A stretch of 20,188 nucleotides of DNA, from contig DEJW01000019.1 of assembly GCA_002353585.1 (NCBI GenBank), forward strand, positions 1 through 20,188. The letters are read 5' to 3'. This DNA is from Prevotellaceae bacterium UBA2738 (lineage in GTDB: Bacteria; Bacteroidota; Bacteroidia; Bacteroidales; Bacteroidaceae). The position numbers and the translations under genes are program-made. This document shows, piece by piece, positions 12,922 through 20,079 of the stretch; the stretch's first letter is position 1, and each line of letters begins with the position of its first letter. The notes below the pieces were generated by a model, which saw nothing but the letters and a program-made list of their open reading frames with translations, was not told the origin of the DNA and searched no databases.

Positions 12922-15726
12922 ATGGAATACAACTTCAGAGACATTGAAAAGAAATGGTTCAGCTATTGGAAAGAGAACCAGACCTATAAGGTAACAGAAG
13001 ACAAGAACAAGAAAAAGTTCTACGTGCTCAACATGTTCCCTTACCCATCAGGAGCAGGACTGCATGTGGGTCACCCTTTGGGCTATATCGCCAGCGATAT
13101 CTATGCACGCTTTAAGCGTTTGCAGGGATTCAACGTATTGAACCCTATGGGCTATGATGCCTATGGTCTGCCTGCTGAGCAGTATGCTATACAGACTGGA
13201 CAGCACCCTGAGGTTACCACTAATGCCAATATCAACCGCTATCGCGAACAGTTGGATAAGATAGGTTTCTCATTCGACTGGGACAGAGAGGTGCGCACCT
13301 GTGACCCTGGCTACTATAAGTGGACACAGTGGGCTTTCCAGAAGATGTATAACAGCTACTTCGACGAGGAACTGCAGAAGGCTCAGCCTATTGAGAAGCT
13401 CATCAAGAAGTTTGAGCAGACTGAGGAATGGCAGAAGATGACAGAGAAGGAACGCTCAGAGAAACTGATGGACTATCGTATCGCCTTCCTTGGTGAGACA
13501 ATGGTAAACTGGTGTGCAGGACTGGGCACTGTACTTGCCAATGATGAGGTGGTAGATGGTGTCAGTGTTCGTGGTGGCTTCCCTGTAGAACAGAAAAAGA
13601 TGCGCCAGTGGTGTCTGCGCGTTTCAGCATACTCTCAGCGTCTGCTCGACGGACTGGAGACTATCGACTGGAGCGACTCTATCAAGGAGACACAGAAAAA
13701 CTGGATAGGTCGTTCTGAGGGTACTGAAGTAGTGTTTAAGGTAGCAGACTCAGACAAACAGTTCACTATCTTCACCACTCGTGCCGATACTATGTTTGGT
13801 GTTACCTTCATGGTGCTTGCTCCAGAGAGTGACCTTGTAAAGGAACTCACCACTCCTGAACAGAAAGATGAGGTAGAGAAATATGTTAAGTATGTGGCTG
13901 GCAGAACAGAGCGCGAGCGTCAGATAGACCACAAGGTGACTGGTGTATTCTCTGGTTCTTATGCCATCAATCCTTTCACAGGTGAGAAGAACCCTATATG
14001 GATTTCAGAATACGTCCTCGCAGGCTATGGCACAGGAGCCATCATGGCTGTGCCTGCCCACGACTCTCGCGACTATGCCTTTGCAAAGCACTTCAACCTT
14101 CCTATCATACCACTGATAGAGGGTGCTGACGTTAGCGAGGAGTCTTACGATGCCAAGGAGGGTATAGTAAGCAACTCACCAGCTGCAGGCAAGGCAGCTG
14201 TAGAATATGATGGCGAGTCTCTCTGCCTCAACGGTCTCACAGTAAAAGAGGCTATCCAGGCTACCAAGCAGTTTGTTAAGAAGCACAACATAGGCAGAAT
14301 AAAGGTCAATTACCGCTTGCGTGATGCTATCTTCTCTCGTCAGCGTTATTGGGGAGAGCCATTCCCAGTATATTATAAGGATGGCATACCACAGATGATA
14401 CCTGAAGAGTGTCTGCCTATCGAACTCCCTCAGGTGGAGAAGTTCCTGCCTACAGAGACAGGCGAGCCACCATTAGGTAATGCTACCAAGTGGGCTTGGG
14501 ATGAGCAGAACAAGCAGATAGTAGAGAACTCTAAGATAGACAACAAGACCGTCTTCCCTATCGAACTCTACACTATGCCTGGTTTTGCAGGTTCTTCAGC
14601 TTACTACCTGCGCTATATGGACCCACATGATGATAAGGCTCTTGTAAGCAAGGAGGCTGATGAATATTGGCAGAATGTGGATCTCTATGTAGGTGGTAGC
14701 GAACATGCTACTGGTCACCTTATCTACTCACGTTTCTGGAACAAGTTCCTCTTCGACCTTGGCGTTAGCTGTAAGGAAGAGCCATTCCAGAAGCTTATCA
14801 ACCAGGGTATGATACAGGGTAGGTCTAACTTCGTTTATCGTATCAAGGACACCAACACCTTCGTCAGTCTTGACAAGAAGGATGGCTATGATGTAACACC
14901 TATCCATGTTGACGTAAACATCGTCTCAGGCGACATACTCGACGTTGAGGCTTTCAAGGCTTGGCGACCAGAGTATAACGATGCTGAGTTTATCCTTAAT
15001 GATAAGGGTCAGTATGTTTGCGGTTGGGCTATCGAGAAAATGTCAAAGTCTATGTTCAACGTAGTAAACCCAGACATGATAGTAGAGAAGTTTGGTGCCG
15101 ATACTCTTCGCCTCTATGAGATGTTCCTCGGACCAGTAGAACAGTCAAAGCCTTGGGACACTAACGGTATTGATGGCTGTCACCGTTTCCTCAAGAAACT
15201 GTGGGGTTTGTTCTATGATCGTGAGGGTAACTACATAGTTACTGACGAGGCACCAACAGCTGAGCAGGAAAAGTCTCTGCATAAACTCATCAAAAAGGTA
15301 ACACAGGATATAGAGCAGTTCTCTTATAACACCTCTATCTCAGCCTTTATGATAGCTGTGGGCGAACTGCAGAAGTGTCACTCTAAGTCTATCCTGAAAG
15401 ACCTCACCATCCTCATAGCACCATTCGCTCCATTCATAGCTGAGGAGTTGTGGCATAATATTAACGGTAACGATAACGGAAACAGTGTCTTCGATGCTCA
15501 GTGGCCTAAGTGGGATGAGAGCAAGATGAAGGACTCAGAGATTACTATGCCAGTACAGTTCTGTGGCAAGACTCGCTTCACTATGCAGGTGCCTGCTGAT
15601 GCCTCTAAGGATGATGTGGAGAAACTTGCCCTTGCTGATGAGCGCACTGCTAAATACACTGATGGCAAGCAAATCATCAAGACCATTGTGGTGCCAGGTA
15701 AGATTATCAATATCGTAGTTAAGTAA
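12922..15726 (+). CDS. leuS: Leucyl-tRNA synthetase
   Basis: Charges tRNA-Leu with leucine; class I synthetase in the cytoplasm. 934 residues, longer than the 860 of E. coli. HIGH-type motif HVGH (48-51) follows MFPYPSGAG; GYDAYGLPAEQYAI is the typical continuation. The CP1 editing domain includes the threonine-rich FTTRADTMFG and a later GTGAIMAVPAHDSRDYAFA. KMSKS at 706-710 is the second catalytic signature, then the anticodon-binding helical domain and a C-terminal domain ending in VPGKIINIVVK. A charged helical stretch around 165-180 (EQTEEWQKMTEKERSEKL) in the catalytic half probably accounts for part of the extra length. Last gene of the ychF-lgt-mutS-leuS cluster. Confidence 0.97.
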   Translation: MEYNFRDIEKKWFSYWKENQTYKVTEDKNKKKFYVLNMFPYPSGAGLHVGHPLGYIASDIYARFKRLQGFNVLNPMGYDAYGLPAEQYAIQTGQHPEVTTNANINRYREQLDKIGFSFDWDREVRTCDPGYYKWTQWAFQKMYNSYFDEELQKAQPIEKLIKKFEQTEEWQKMTEKERSEKLMDYRIAFLGETMVNWCAGLGTVLANDEVVDGVSVRGGFPVEQKKMRQWCLRVSAYSQRLLDGLETIDWSDSIKETQKNWIGRSEGTEVVFKVADSDKQFTIFTTRADTMFGVTFMVLAPESDLVKELTTPEQKDEVEKYVKYVAGRTERERQIDHKVTGVFSGSYAINPFTGEKNPIWISEYVLAGYGTGAIMAVPAHDSRDYAFAKHFNLPIIPLIEGADVSEESYDAKEGIVSNSPAAGKAAVEYDGESLCLNGLTVKEAIQATKQFVKKHNIGRIKVNYRLRDAIFSRQRYWGEPFPVYYKDGIPQMIPEECLPIELPQVEKFLPTETGEPPLGNATKWAWDEQNKQIVENSKIDNKTVFPIELYTMPGFAGSSAYYLRYMDPHDDKALVSKEADEYWQNVDLYVGGSEHATGHLIYSRFWNKFLFDLGVSCKEEPFQKLINQGMIQGRSNFVYRIKDTNTFVSLDKKDGYDVTPIHVDVNIVSGDILDVEAFKAWRPEYNDAEFILNDKGQYVCGWAIEKMSKSMFNVVNPDMIVEKFGADTLRLYEMFLGPVEQSKPWDTNGIDGCHRFLKKLWGLFYDREGNYIVTDEAPTAEQEKSLHKLIKKVTQDIEQFSYNTSISAFMIAVGELQKCHSKSILKDLTILIAPFAPFIAEELWHNINGNDNGNSVFDAQWPKWDESKMKDSEITMPVQFCGKTRFTMQVPADASKDDVEKLALADERTAKYTDGKQIIKTIVVPGKIINIVVK

Positions 15727-15729
15727 AAT

Positions 15730-15783
15730 CTAGATGGTCTAGGAAAACTAGACTATCTAGACTAACTAGTATATCTAGATAAT
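15730..15783. repeat. Six-copy 9-bp CTAG tandem array
   Basis: CTAG occurs at 15730, 15739, 15748, 15757, 15766 and 15775, exactly nine bases apart. Units: CTAGATGGT, CTAGGAAAA, CTAGACTAT, CTAGACTAA, CTAGTATAT, CTAGATAAT. Only CTAG is invariant; the other five positions vary. It starts four bases after the leuS stop codon, ahead of the terminator. Confidence 0.85.
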
Positions 15784-15795
15784 CCAAATAAAATA

Positions 15796-15828
15796 AATAT
15801 CCTTGCAGTCATTGACCGCAAGGATATT
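15796..15828. terminator. Bidirectional terminator between leuS and hup
   Basis: AATATCCTTGC (15796-15806) is perfectly complementary to GCAAGGATATT (15818-15828), an 11-bp stem with an 11-nt loop. TTTTATTG-type sequence (overlapping the stem end) lies on the right and AAATAAAATAAA on the left, so it can stop transcripts from both convergent genes. Confidence 0.85.
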
Positions 15829-15851
15829 TTATTGTCTCAATCTGCTATCGA

Positions 15852-16112
15852 TTAGATAAGACCAGCGCCAGCCTTGAACTTAGCAACCTTCTTTGCAGGA
15901 ATGTTGATAACCTGACCAGTCTGTGGGTTCTTACCCTTGCGAGCAGCGCGCTCTGCTACAGAGAATGTACCGAAACCGATGAGCTGAACGCTCTCACCCT
16001 TTTTGAGTGCACCTGCGATTGACTCCAATGTAGCCTCGAGAGCTGCCTTACCTGCTGCCTGAGAAATACCTGCCTTCTCAGCGATAGCCTTTACCAATTC
16101 TGATTTGTTCAT
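15852..16112 (-). CDS. HU-family histone-like DNA-binding protein
   Basis: Small dimeric nucleoid protein that bends and wraps DNA. 86 residues, slightly under the usual 90. MNKSELVKAIAEKAGIS is the HU N-terminal helix; GFGTFSVAERAARKGKNPQTG is in the position of the DNA-binding arm signature (family GFGxFxxxxRxxRxGRNPxTG, here GKNP), followed by INIPAKKVAKFKAG. It resembles E. coli HU-alpha/beta more than IHF. Its own promoter lies about 70 bp upstream in a divergent region shared with the rhomboid gene, and a bidirectional terminator follows its stop. The gene stands alone on the minus strand. Confidence 0.96.
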   Translation of the reverse strand: MNKSELVKAIAEKAGISQAAGKAALEATLESIAGALKKGESVQLIGFGTFSVAERAARKGKNPQTGQVINIPAKKVAKFKAGAGLI

Positions 16113-16182
16113 AGTGGTAGAATTTTTTGTTTAAATTAGTTATTGAGTTAAAAATAAGATAATTTCTCATATCTTTCGCACA

Positions 16183-16214
16183 CAAAGTTATATGATTTTT
16201 TTTTCTCTCGCAAA
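16183..16214 (-). promoter_or_regulatory. HU gene promoter
   Basis: Read on the minus strand: TTTG (16214-16211), a 20-bp spacer and TAACTTTG (16190-16183). Leader of roughly 65 nt. Long A/T tracts (16196-16204, 16212-16229) lie in and just upstream of the spacer, which should give intrinsically bent DNA. Confidence 0.75.
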
Positions 16215-16306
16215 AAAAATGAAAAAAAAATGCTGAAATTACCTAAAAAAAGTACCAAATTACCCATTTTCACCCTCTTAAATGCCCTAAAGACGGCATT
16301 TTTTAG

Positions 16307-16314
16307 TAACTTTG
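16307..16314 (+). promoter_or_regulatory. Rhomboid gene promoter, -7 box
   Basis: TAACTTTG matches the -7 consensus, but no TTTG occurs at the expected upstream position, so the -33 element is weak or absent. A terminator-like hairpin AATGCC/GGCATT followed by Ts (16281-16304) sits directly upstream. The in-frame TTG at 16312 lies inside this box and is rejected as a start. Confidence 0.5.
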
Positions 16315-16362
16315 CATCGTCAAAAGGCTTATACAGCCCTAACTCTCATAAACACTAAGGTA

Positions 16363-17355
16363 ATGGCACAAATTCCTACGATAACAAAAAATCTGCTTAT
16401 CATCAACATTATCTGCTTCTTGGCAGCAACGGTGATGGGTGGTAATATCAATTTCAATGAAATCTTCGGACTGCACTACTGGCAGGCAACCAATTTCCAC
16501 CTTTATCAGTTGGTGACATATATGTTCATGCATGGTTCATGGACACACCTATTCTTTAATATGTTTGCCCTCTGGATGTTTGGTGGTATCATAGAGCGAA
16601 CCTTTGGTCAGAATCGCTTCCTACTTTATTATATGATATGTGGACTGGGTGCTGCATTGTGTCAGGAAGTGTCACAGACAATATACATACTCACTAACCT
16701 GACAAGTGAAGGAACAACCTTTACTGACCTGCTTCATATAAGTACAGCAGAACGAATGTTGCTCAACAACCTCACCACTGTTGGTGCATCAGGTAGCATC
16801 TATGGCATATTGCTTGCCTTTGGAATGTGTTATCCAGAGGAGCGAATGTTTGTTTTCCCACTGCCAGTACCTCTTAAGGCTAAGTGGTTTGTCATGATAT
16901 ATGTTGTGATAGAGTTACTCTCAGCTCTCTCTCAGCGTGGCGATGGTGTGGCTCATGTGGCTCATCTTGGTGGTATGCTCTTTGGCTACATCATGATAAA
17001 GATGTGGCGCAACAGCTATTCAGACTATAACTATCACACCAACCACTACTCTAATGGATGGGATGGTTATGAGATTAAGGATGAAAAGGGTGGAGGCATA
17101 CTTTCTAAGATAAGAAGATGGTTCCATATAGATGACCCTAATGATAACGGAAACTTTAACGGGAATGGAAACAAGAAAAATAACAGCCAGGCTGAGAGCA
17201 AACACCAGGCTGACTGGAACTACAATGCAAACAAAAAGAAGCAAGAGACAGAGATAGATAAGATACTCGACAAGATTCGTCGCTCTGGTTATGCTTCACT
17301 CACTGAAGAAGAGAAAAAGAAACTTTTTGACCAAAGTAAGTTTAATAAGATATAA
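16363..17355 (+). CDS. Rhomboid-family intramembrane serine protease
   Basis: Cleaves transmembrane substrates inside the membrane. 330 residues from the ATG at 16363. Six or so hydrophobic segments fill residues 8-215. HLFFNMFALWMFG (62-74) gives the family HxxxN motif, GASG (141-144) contains the catalytic Ser143, and HVAHLGGMLFG contains the catalytic His201. A cytoplasmic tail of about 115 residues follows: an Asn/Gly-rich linker (NDNGNFNGNGNKKNN) and a charged helical end, DKILDKIRRSGYASLTEEEK, of a type often seen at the end of Bacteroidota rhomboids. Substrates are unknown. 20 bp before the next gene, so probably co-transcribed. Confidence 0.93.
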   Translation: MAQIPTITKNLLIINIICFLAATVMGGNINFNEIFGLHYWQATNFHLYQLVTYMFMHGSWTHLFFNMFALWMFGGIIERTFGQNRFLLYYMICGLGAALCQEVSQTIYILTNLTSEGTTFTDLLHISTAERMLLNNLTTVGASGSIYGILLAFGMCYPEERMFVFPLPVPLKAKWFVMIYVVIELLSALSQRGDGVAHVAHLGGMLFGYIMIKMWRNSYSDYNYHTNHYSNGWDGYEIKDEKGGGILSKIRRWFHIDDPNDNGNFNGNGNKKNNSQAESKHQADWNYNANKKKQETEIDKILDKIRRSGYASLTEEEKKKLFDQSKFNKI

Positions 17356-17375
17356 AGGGTAAAAAAGTTAAAAAG

Positions 17376-18461
17376 GTGAAGAAGTTCTCCCTTTCCATAC
17401 TTATCTTTATCAATGTGGCTATAGTCTTGGGGCTATGGCTGTCAGGATGGTGTGGTTTTATGAACCCTAACACCTATGGGTGGTTGAGTCTTATAGGTTA
17501 TGCTTTCCCAGCCTTTCTTCTCGCCACTGTTGCCTTTCTCTTTGTGTGGATAATTATCAAGAAGCGCTTCATACTCATTTCTTTCATAGGATTGCTTGTT
17601 GCCTATCATCCTGTAACACATTATTTTCCTATCAACAAAGCTACAGCCAGCAATGAATTGCCTGATTCACTTATCACCCTTCTTTCATATAACACATGTG
17701 GATGGGGTAGTATGCCTACATCACCAGATAAGGAAATAAGCAATGAAGAAAAAAATGAAATACTATTAGACTTCTTCAAAACCCAGAATGCAGATATAGT
17801 AGCTCTGCAGGAAACACCCAAAAATGATAATGTGCAGGCTATATATGACCTCTACGAATATAGTGACACAGTAAAAGGAAAAGATGACGGAGTAACTGTA
17901 TCATTACTCAGTCGCTATCCTATAAAGAAGAAAGAAAATCTTAATATAAAGTCAAAGGCAAATGCAGCAGGAGTCTTCTGGCTCGACGTAAATGGTAGGG
18001 AGATGATAGTAATCAATGTTCATCTTGAGACTATGCACTTCACACTTAATGAGCGAGCTCAGTTTAGAGAGATGGTTCATGGCAACCAGAAGGAGAAAGA
18101 CTCTATCCGTTCTACCTCTCACACCATCTTTGGCAAAATATACTCTGCTACTAAGATACGAGCTCATCAGGCTGATACAATAAATGAGTTTATAAAGAGT
18201 CATTCTGATACTCCTATTATCATTATGGGCGACTTTAATGATATTCCACAGTCTTATGTTCATGATAAGATTTGTGGTGATATGACTGACTGTTATGCAG
18301 CCTCTGGTTTTGGTCCTGGCTACACCTTCAGTCACTATGGTATGCGCGCGCGTATAGATAATATAATATGTACGCGAGACTTTACCCCTTATAATTGTAA
18401 GGTGTTAGACAATATCAACCTTAGTGATCATCTCCCTATAACCTGCAAAGTCTCTTTTTAA
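17376..18461 (+). CDS. Membrane-anchored endonuclease/exonuclease/phosphatase family protein
   Basis: 361 residues with a GTG start 20 bp after the rhomboid gene. Three hydrophobic segments (about 5-24, 36-62, 66-82) anchor it; by the charge pattern the catalytic domain (about 98-361) is probably outside the cytoplasmic membrane, but this is inference. EEP-fold residues: LLSYNTCGW (Asn106), VALQET (metal-binding Glu146), VINVHLE (213-218), GDFND (285-289) and SDHLP (350-354, catalytic Asp-His). The superfamily includes nucleases, inositol-phosphate phosphatases and sphingomyelinases, so the substrate is open. Last gene before the DnaA-box region; no clear terminator follows. Confidence 0.9.
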   Translation: MKKFSLSILIFINVAIVLGLWLSGWCGFMNPNTYGWLSLIGYAFPAFLLATVAFLFVWIIIKKRFILISFIGLLVAYHPVTHYFPINKATASNELPDSLITLLSYNTCGWGSMPTSPDKEISNEEKNEILLDFFKTQNADIVALQETPKNDNVQAIYDLYEYSDTVKGKDDGVTVSLLSRYPIKKKENLNIKSKANAAGVFWLDVNGREMIVINVHLETMHFTLNERAQFREMVHGNQKEKDSIRSTSHTIFGKIYSATKIRAHQADTINEFIKSHSDTPIIIMGDFNDIPQSYVHDKICGDMTDCYAASGFGPGYTFSHYGMRARIDNIICTRDFTPYNCKVLDNINLSDHLPITCKVSF

Positions 18462-18740
18462 TTCACTTGTTGATAATTCTGTGGAAAACCCCTTGATAAT
18501 TCTTCATAAACTCATAAGTTATCAATACTCACATTTGCTATAACTTTCTTTTGTGGATAAGCTCTTACTTTCATATAAAGTGTTTTATAATTTTATCCAC
18601 AATTTCATCATTCTTTTTAAGTGCTATATTTCAATACTTTAGCCATCTAAAAATAAGGTTATCCACCTTTCCACATCCCCTTATTATTCTTATTATTTTC
18701 TTTCTAAACTATAAATTATAAAATAAAAATAATAAAGAGC
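18462..18740. other. DnaA-box cluster with AT-rich stretch: candidate oriC or DnaA-binding locus
   Basis: A gene-free region with two perfect DnaA boxes: TGTGGATAA (18552-18560, minus orientation) and TTATCCACA (18593-18601, plus). Near matches: TGTGGAAAA (18480-18488, 8/9), TTATCCACC (18659-18667, 8/9), CTTTCCACA (18667-18675, 7/9) and TTATCAATA (18519-18527, 7/9). An almost pure A/T stretch with TTATTATT repeats follows (18679-18735), as expected for a DNA-unwinding element. Against an origin: the flanking genes converge on it rather than diverge, and dnaA is not adjacent, although in Bacteroidota dnaA and oriC need not be neighbours. It could instead be a DnaA-titrating site. Confidence 0.55.
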
Positions 18741-18781
18741 TGTTCATAACTTATCATTCAACTTTCGCAAGCTCAAGTTTA

Positions 18782-18946
18782 GAGAAGTTAAGGAGTTAAG
18801 TAGTTATCGCTCGCAAGGCTCGCTAAGGAGTTAAAGACAATACTCGAGAGCCTCACTCTAATAAACTCTGTAAGTTAAAGCTAATGTCTTTTAACTTCTA
18901 AGTGGCTGCAAGCCACGTTAACTTCTTTAACTTCTTTAACTCCTAA
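18782..18946. repeat. Inverted GAAGTTAA/GGAGTTAA repeats
   Basis: AAGTTAAGGAGTTAAG (18785-18800) and AAGGAGTTAAAG (18825-18836) face inverted copies at 18917-18944 (TTAACTTC units ending in TTAACTCCT). Between them are a GCTCGCAAGGCTCGC segment (18809-18823) and a GTGGCT/AGCCAC hairpin (18902-18916). No gene is visible. The arrangement looks like one or more degenerate interspersed repeats. Confidence 0.6.
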
Positions 18947-18947
18947 A

Positions 18948-18974
18948 AAATTGTCAATTATAAATTGTCAATTA
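18948..18974. repeat. Short interspersed repeat, AT-rich partial copy
   Basis: ATTGTCAATTA occurs twice (18950-18960 and 18964-18974), the reverse complement of the TAATTGACAAT units flanking repeat copy 1 (5783-5853). It contains the stop codon of the ABC ATPase (18958-18960). Confidence 0.65.
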
Positions 18975-19587
18975 TTTTAATAACCTCTCCCACCTTTTCT
19001 TTCAGTGTGCCATCAGTCATGTGCCATACTTTGTCGCAATATCTCAGGGCTATGTCCAGGTCGTGAGTAGATATAAGTATAGCCTTGTTGTTCTCCTTGC
19101 ACAGTTTCTTGAGCATCTGCATAGTGCTCACCTTCGATGGGTAGTCCAGGAAGGCTGTAGGTTCGTCAAGCAGTATGTAGGGAGTCTGTTGAGCCAGAGC
19201 CTTAGCTATTATAGCCTTCTGTCGCTCGCCATCGCTCAGGGTGTTTATCTGTCTGTCGCTAAATTCTTCCAGAGAGAGCGTTTCTATAGCCTCAGTGACT
19301 ATTCTCTCATCCTCCTCTGTAAGTTTGCCAAAAAAGCCTGTATAGGGCATTCTGCCCATTGCTACTATATCCCTTACCGTCATACGTTCTATATCTATCC
19401 TGTCAGTCAGCACCACACTGATAAACTTTGGGTCAGGATTCTCTTTTAGTATATGCCTGATGAGGGTAGATTTACCAGCACCATTTCTTCCTACGAGGCA
19501 CACCAGTTCGCCAGGCAGCAGTTCAGCATTTATATCCTTTGCCACCACCTTATTGCCGTATGCCAGTATTACGTTCTCTAATTTCAT
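18958..19587 (-). CDS. ABC transporter ATP-binding protein, FecE/BtuD-like, shortened
   Basis: ATPase of the iron-siderophore/cobalamin importer type. 209 residues from MKLENVILAYGNK; an upstream in-frame start at 19641 would place 18 unlikely residues over the promoter. Walker A GRNGAGKST (33-41), signature LSDGE (117-121, in place of LSGGQ), Walker B YILLDEP (137-143), D-loop FLDYP, H-loop His175. MGRMPYTGFFGKL is typical of FecE-like ATPases. Odd: Walker A Lys39 is only 22 residues from the Q-loop position (VVLT, Thr61), against about 45 in the family, so the beta-subdomain segment is missing. The C-terminus is also short and ends inside an AATTGACAAT repeat. No permease or binding protein is in the window. 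It may be a degenerating orphan, or active in reduced form. Confidence 0.85.
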   Translation of the reverse strand: MKLENVILAYGNKVVAKDINAELLPGELVCLVGRNGAGKSTLIRHILKENPDPKFISVVLTDRIDIERMTVRDIVAMGRMPYTGFFGKLTEEDERIVTEAIETLSLEEFSDRQINTLSDGERQKAIIAKALAQQTPYILLDEPTAFLDYPSKVSTMQMLKKLCKENNKAILISTHDLDIALRYCDKVWHMTDGTLKEKVGEVIKIIDNL

Positions 19588-19596
19588 AACTGCTTG

Positions 19597-19627
19597 CAAA
19601 GGTACTACTTTTTTAATAATTATCAAA
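19597..19627 (-). promoter_or_regulatory. ABC ATPase promoter, nearly leaderless
   Basis: On the minus strand: TTTG (19627-19624), a 19-bp spacer, TACCTTTG (19604-19597). The -7 box ends nine bases before the start codon at 19587, so the mRNA would have little or no leader. Confidence 0.65.
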
Positions 19628-19638
19628 AGTTTGATAAT
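19619..19638. promoter_or_regulatory. Perfect inverted repeat overlapping the -33 element: candidate operator
   Basis: ATTATCAAA (19619-19627), AG, TTTGATAAT (19630-19638): 9-bp perfect arms with a 2-bp spacer. It covers the -33 TTTG of the ABC ATPase promoter, a position suited to a dimeric repressor. Confidence 0.45.
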
Positions 19639-19663
19639 CATATATATGATAAAATATTAGCAT

Positions 19664-19705
19664 AAAAAAAATCCGCTAAGCCTTTAAGCTCAGCGGACTT
19701 TTTTT
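19664..19705. terminator. Bidirectional terminator between tRNA-Arg and the ABC ATPase
   Basis: TCCGCTAAGC (19672-19681) pairs with GCTCAGCGGA (19688-19697) with one internal mismatch and a CTTTAA loop. Eight As flank it on the left (19664-19671) and seven Ts on the right (19699-19705). On the minus strand it would end the tRNA transcript. Confidence 0.85.
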
Positions 19706-19784
19706 AATAGTTATCTAATTCCCTTCCATAAAGGGAAAAGTTTTTAGGTCAATAATAAAAAATGAATGTAATATAAAGTTTTAG

Positions 19785-19856
19785 TACTCCGATCGGGAAT
19801 CGAACCCGAATCTACTCTTTAGGAGAGAGTTGTTCTATCCATTGAACTATCAGAGC
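19785..19856 (-). tRNA. tRNA-Arg (anticodon CCT)
   Basis: Minus-strand cloverleaf of 72 nt without encoded CCA. Acceptor GCTCTGA pairs with TCGGAGT (two G-U pairs, discriminator A), D-stem GTTC/GAAC, anticodon stem ACTCT/AGAGT with loop CTCCTAA (anticodon CCT, reading AGG), four-base variable loop AGAT, T-stem TCGGG/CCCGA with loop TTCGATT. It has its own promoter at 19944-19975 and a terminator about 80 bp downstream. Confidence 0.93.
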
Positions 19857-19920
19857 GAGAAAGACAGAGCAAAGTGAGCTTGCTTACTTTCTATGTTTTC
19901 GAGCGATAGATAGTATTCAG

Positions 19921-19937
19921 CTATCAGAGCTCCCTTC
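19921..19937 (-). repeat. Short duplicate of the tRNA-Arg 5' end
   Basis: CTATCAGAGC at 19921-19930 repeats 19847-19856, the first ten bases of the tRNA (GCTCTGATAG on the minus strand), 74 bp upstream inside the predicted pre-tRNA leader. It lies just outside the tRNA and looks like a recombination scar or partial tRNA duplication; only the 10-bp core is exact (the reading continues leftwards at 19914-19920 with weaker similarity). Confidence 0.5.
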
Positions 19938-19943
19938 AACTTG

Positions 19944-19975
19944 CAAAGTTACAACAATTTTTTTTTACTGCCAAA
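19944..19975 (-). promoter_or_regulatory. tRNA-Arg promoter
   Basis: On the minus strand: TTTG (19975-19972), a 20-bp spacer, TAACTTTG (19951-19944). The transcript would carry a leader of about 80 nt before the mature tRNA 5' end. Confidence 0.75.
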
Positions 19976-20079
19976 TATAAGTATAATAAGGTGTAAGTTT
20001 TTTGCTTTTTTTCTGGTGATAGCAAGCTTCTGTGTTTGGAGGTATAGGTTTTATGGCTGGTAGCTAAGCATTTATCTAT

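Noticed and set aside
16312..16362. TTG start for the rhomboid gene
   Set aside because: It lies inside the TAACTTTG promoter box; the ATG at 16363 fits the family N-terminus.
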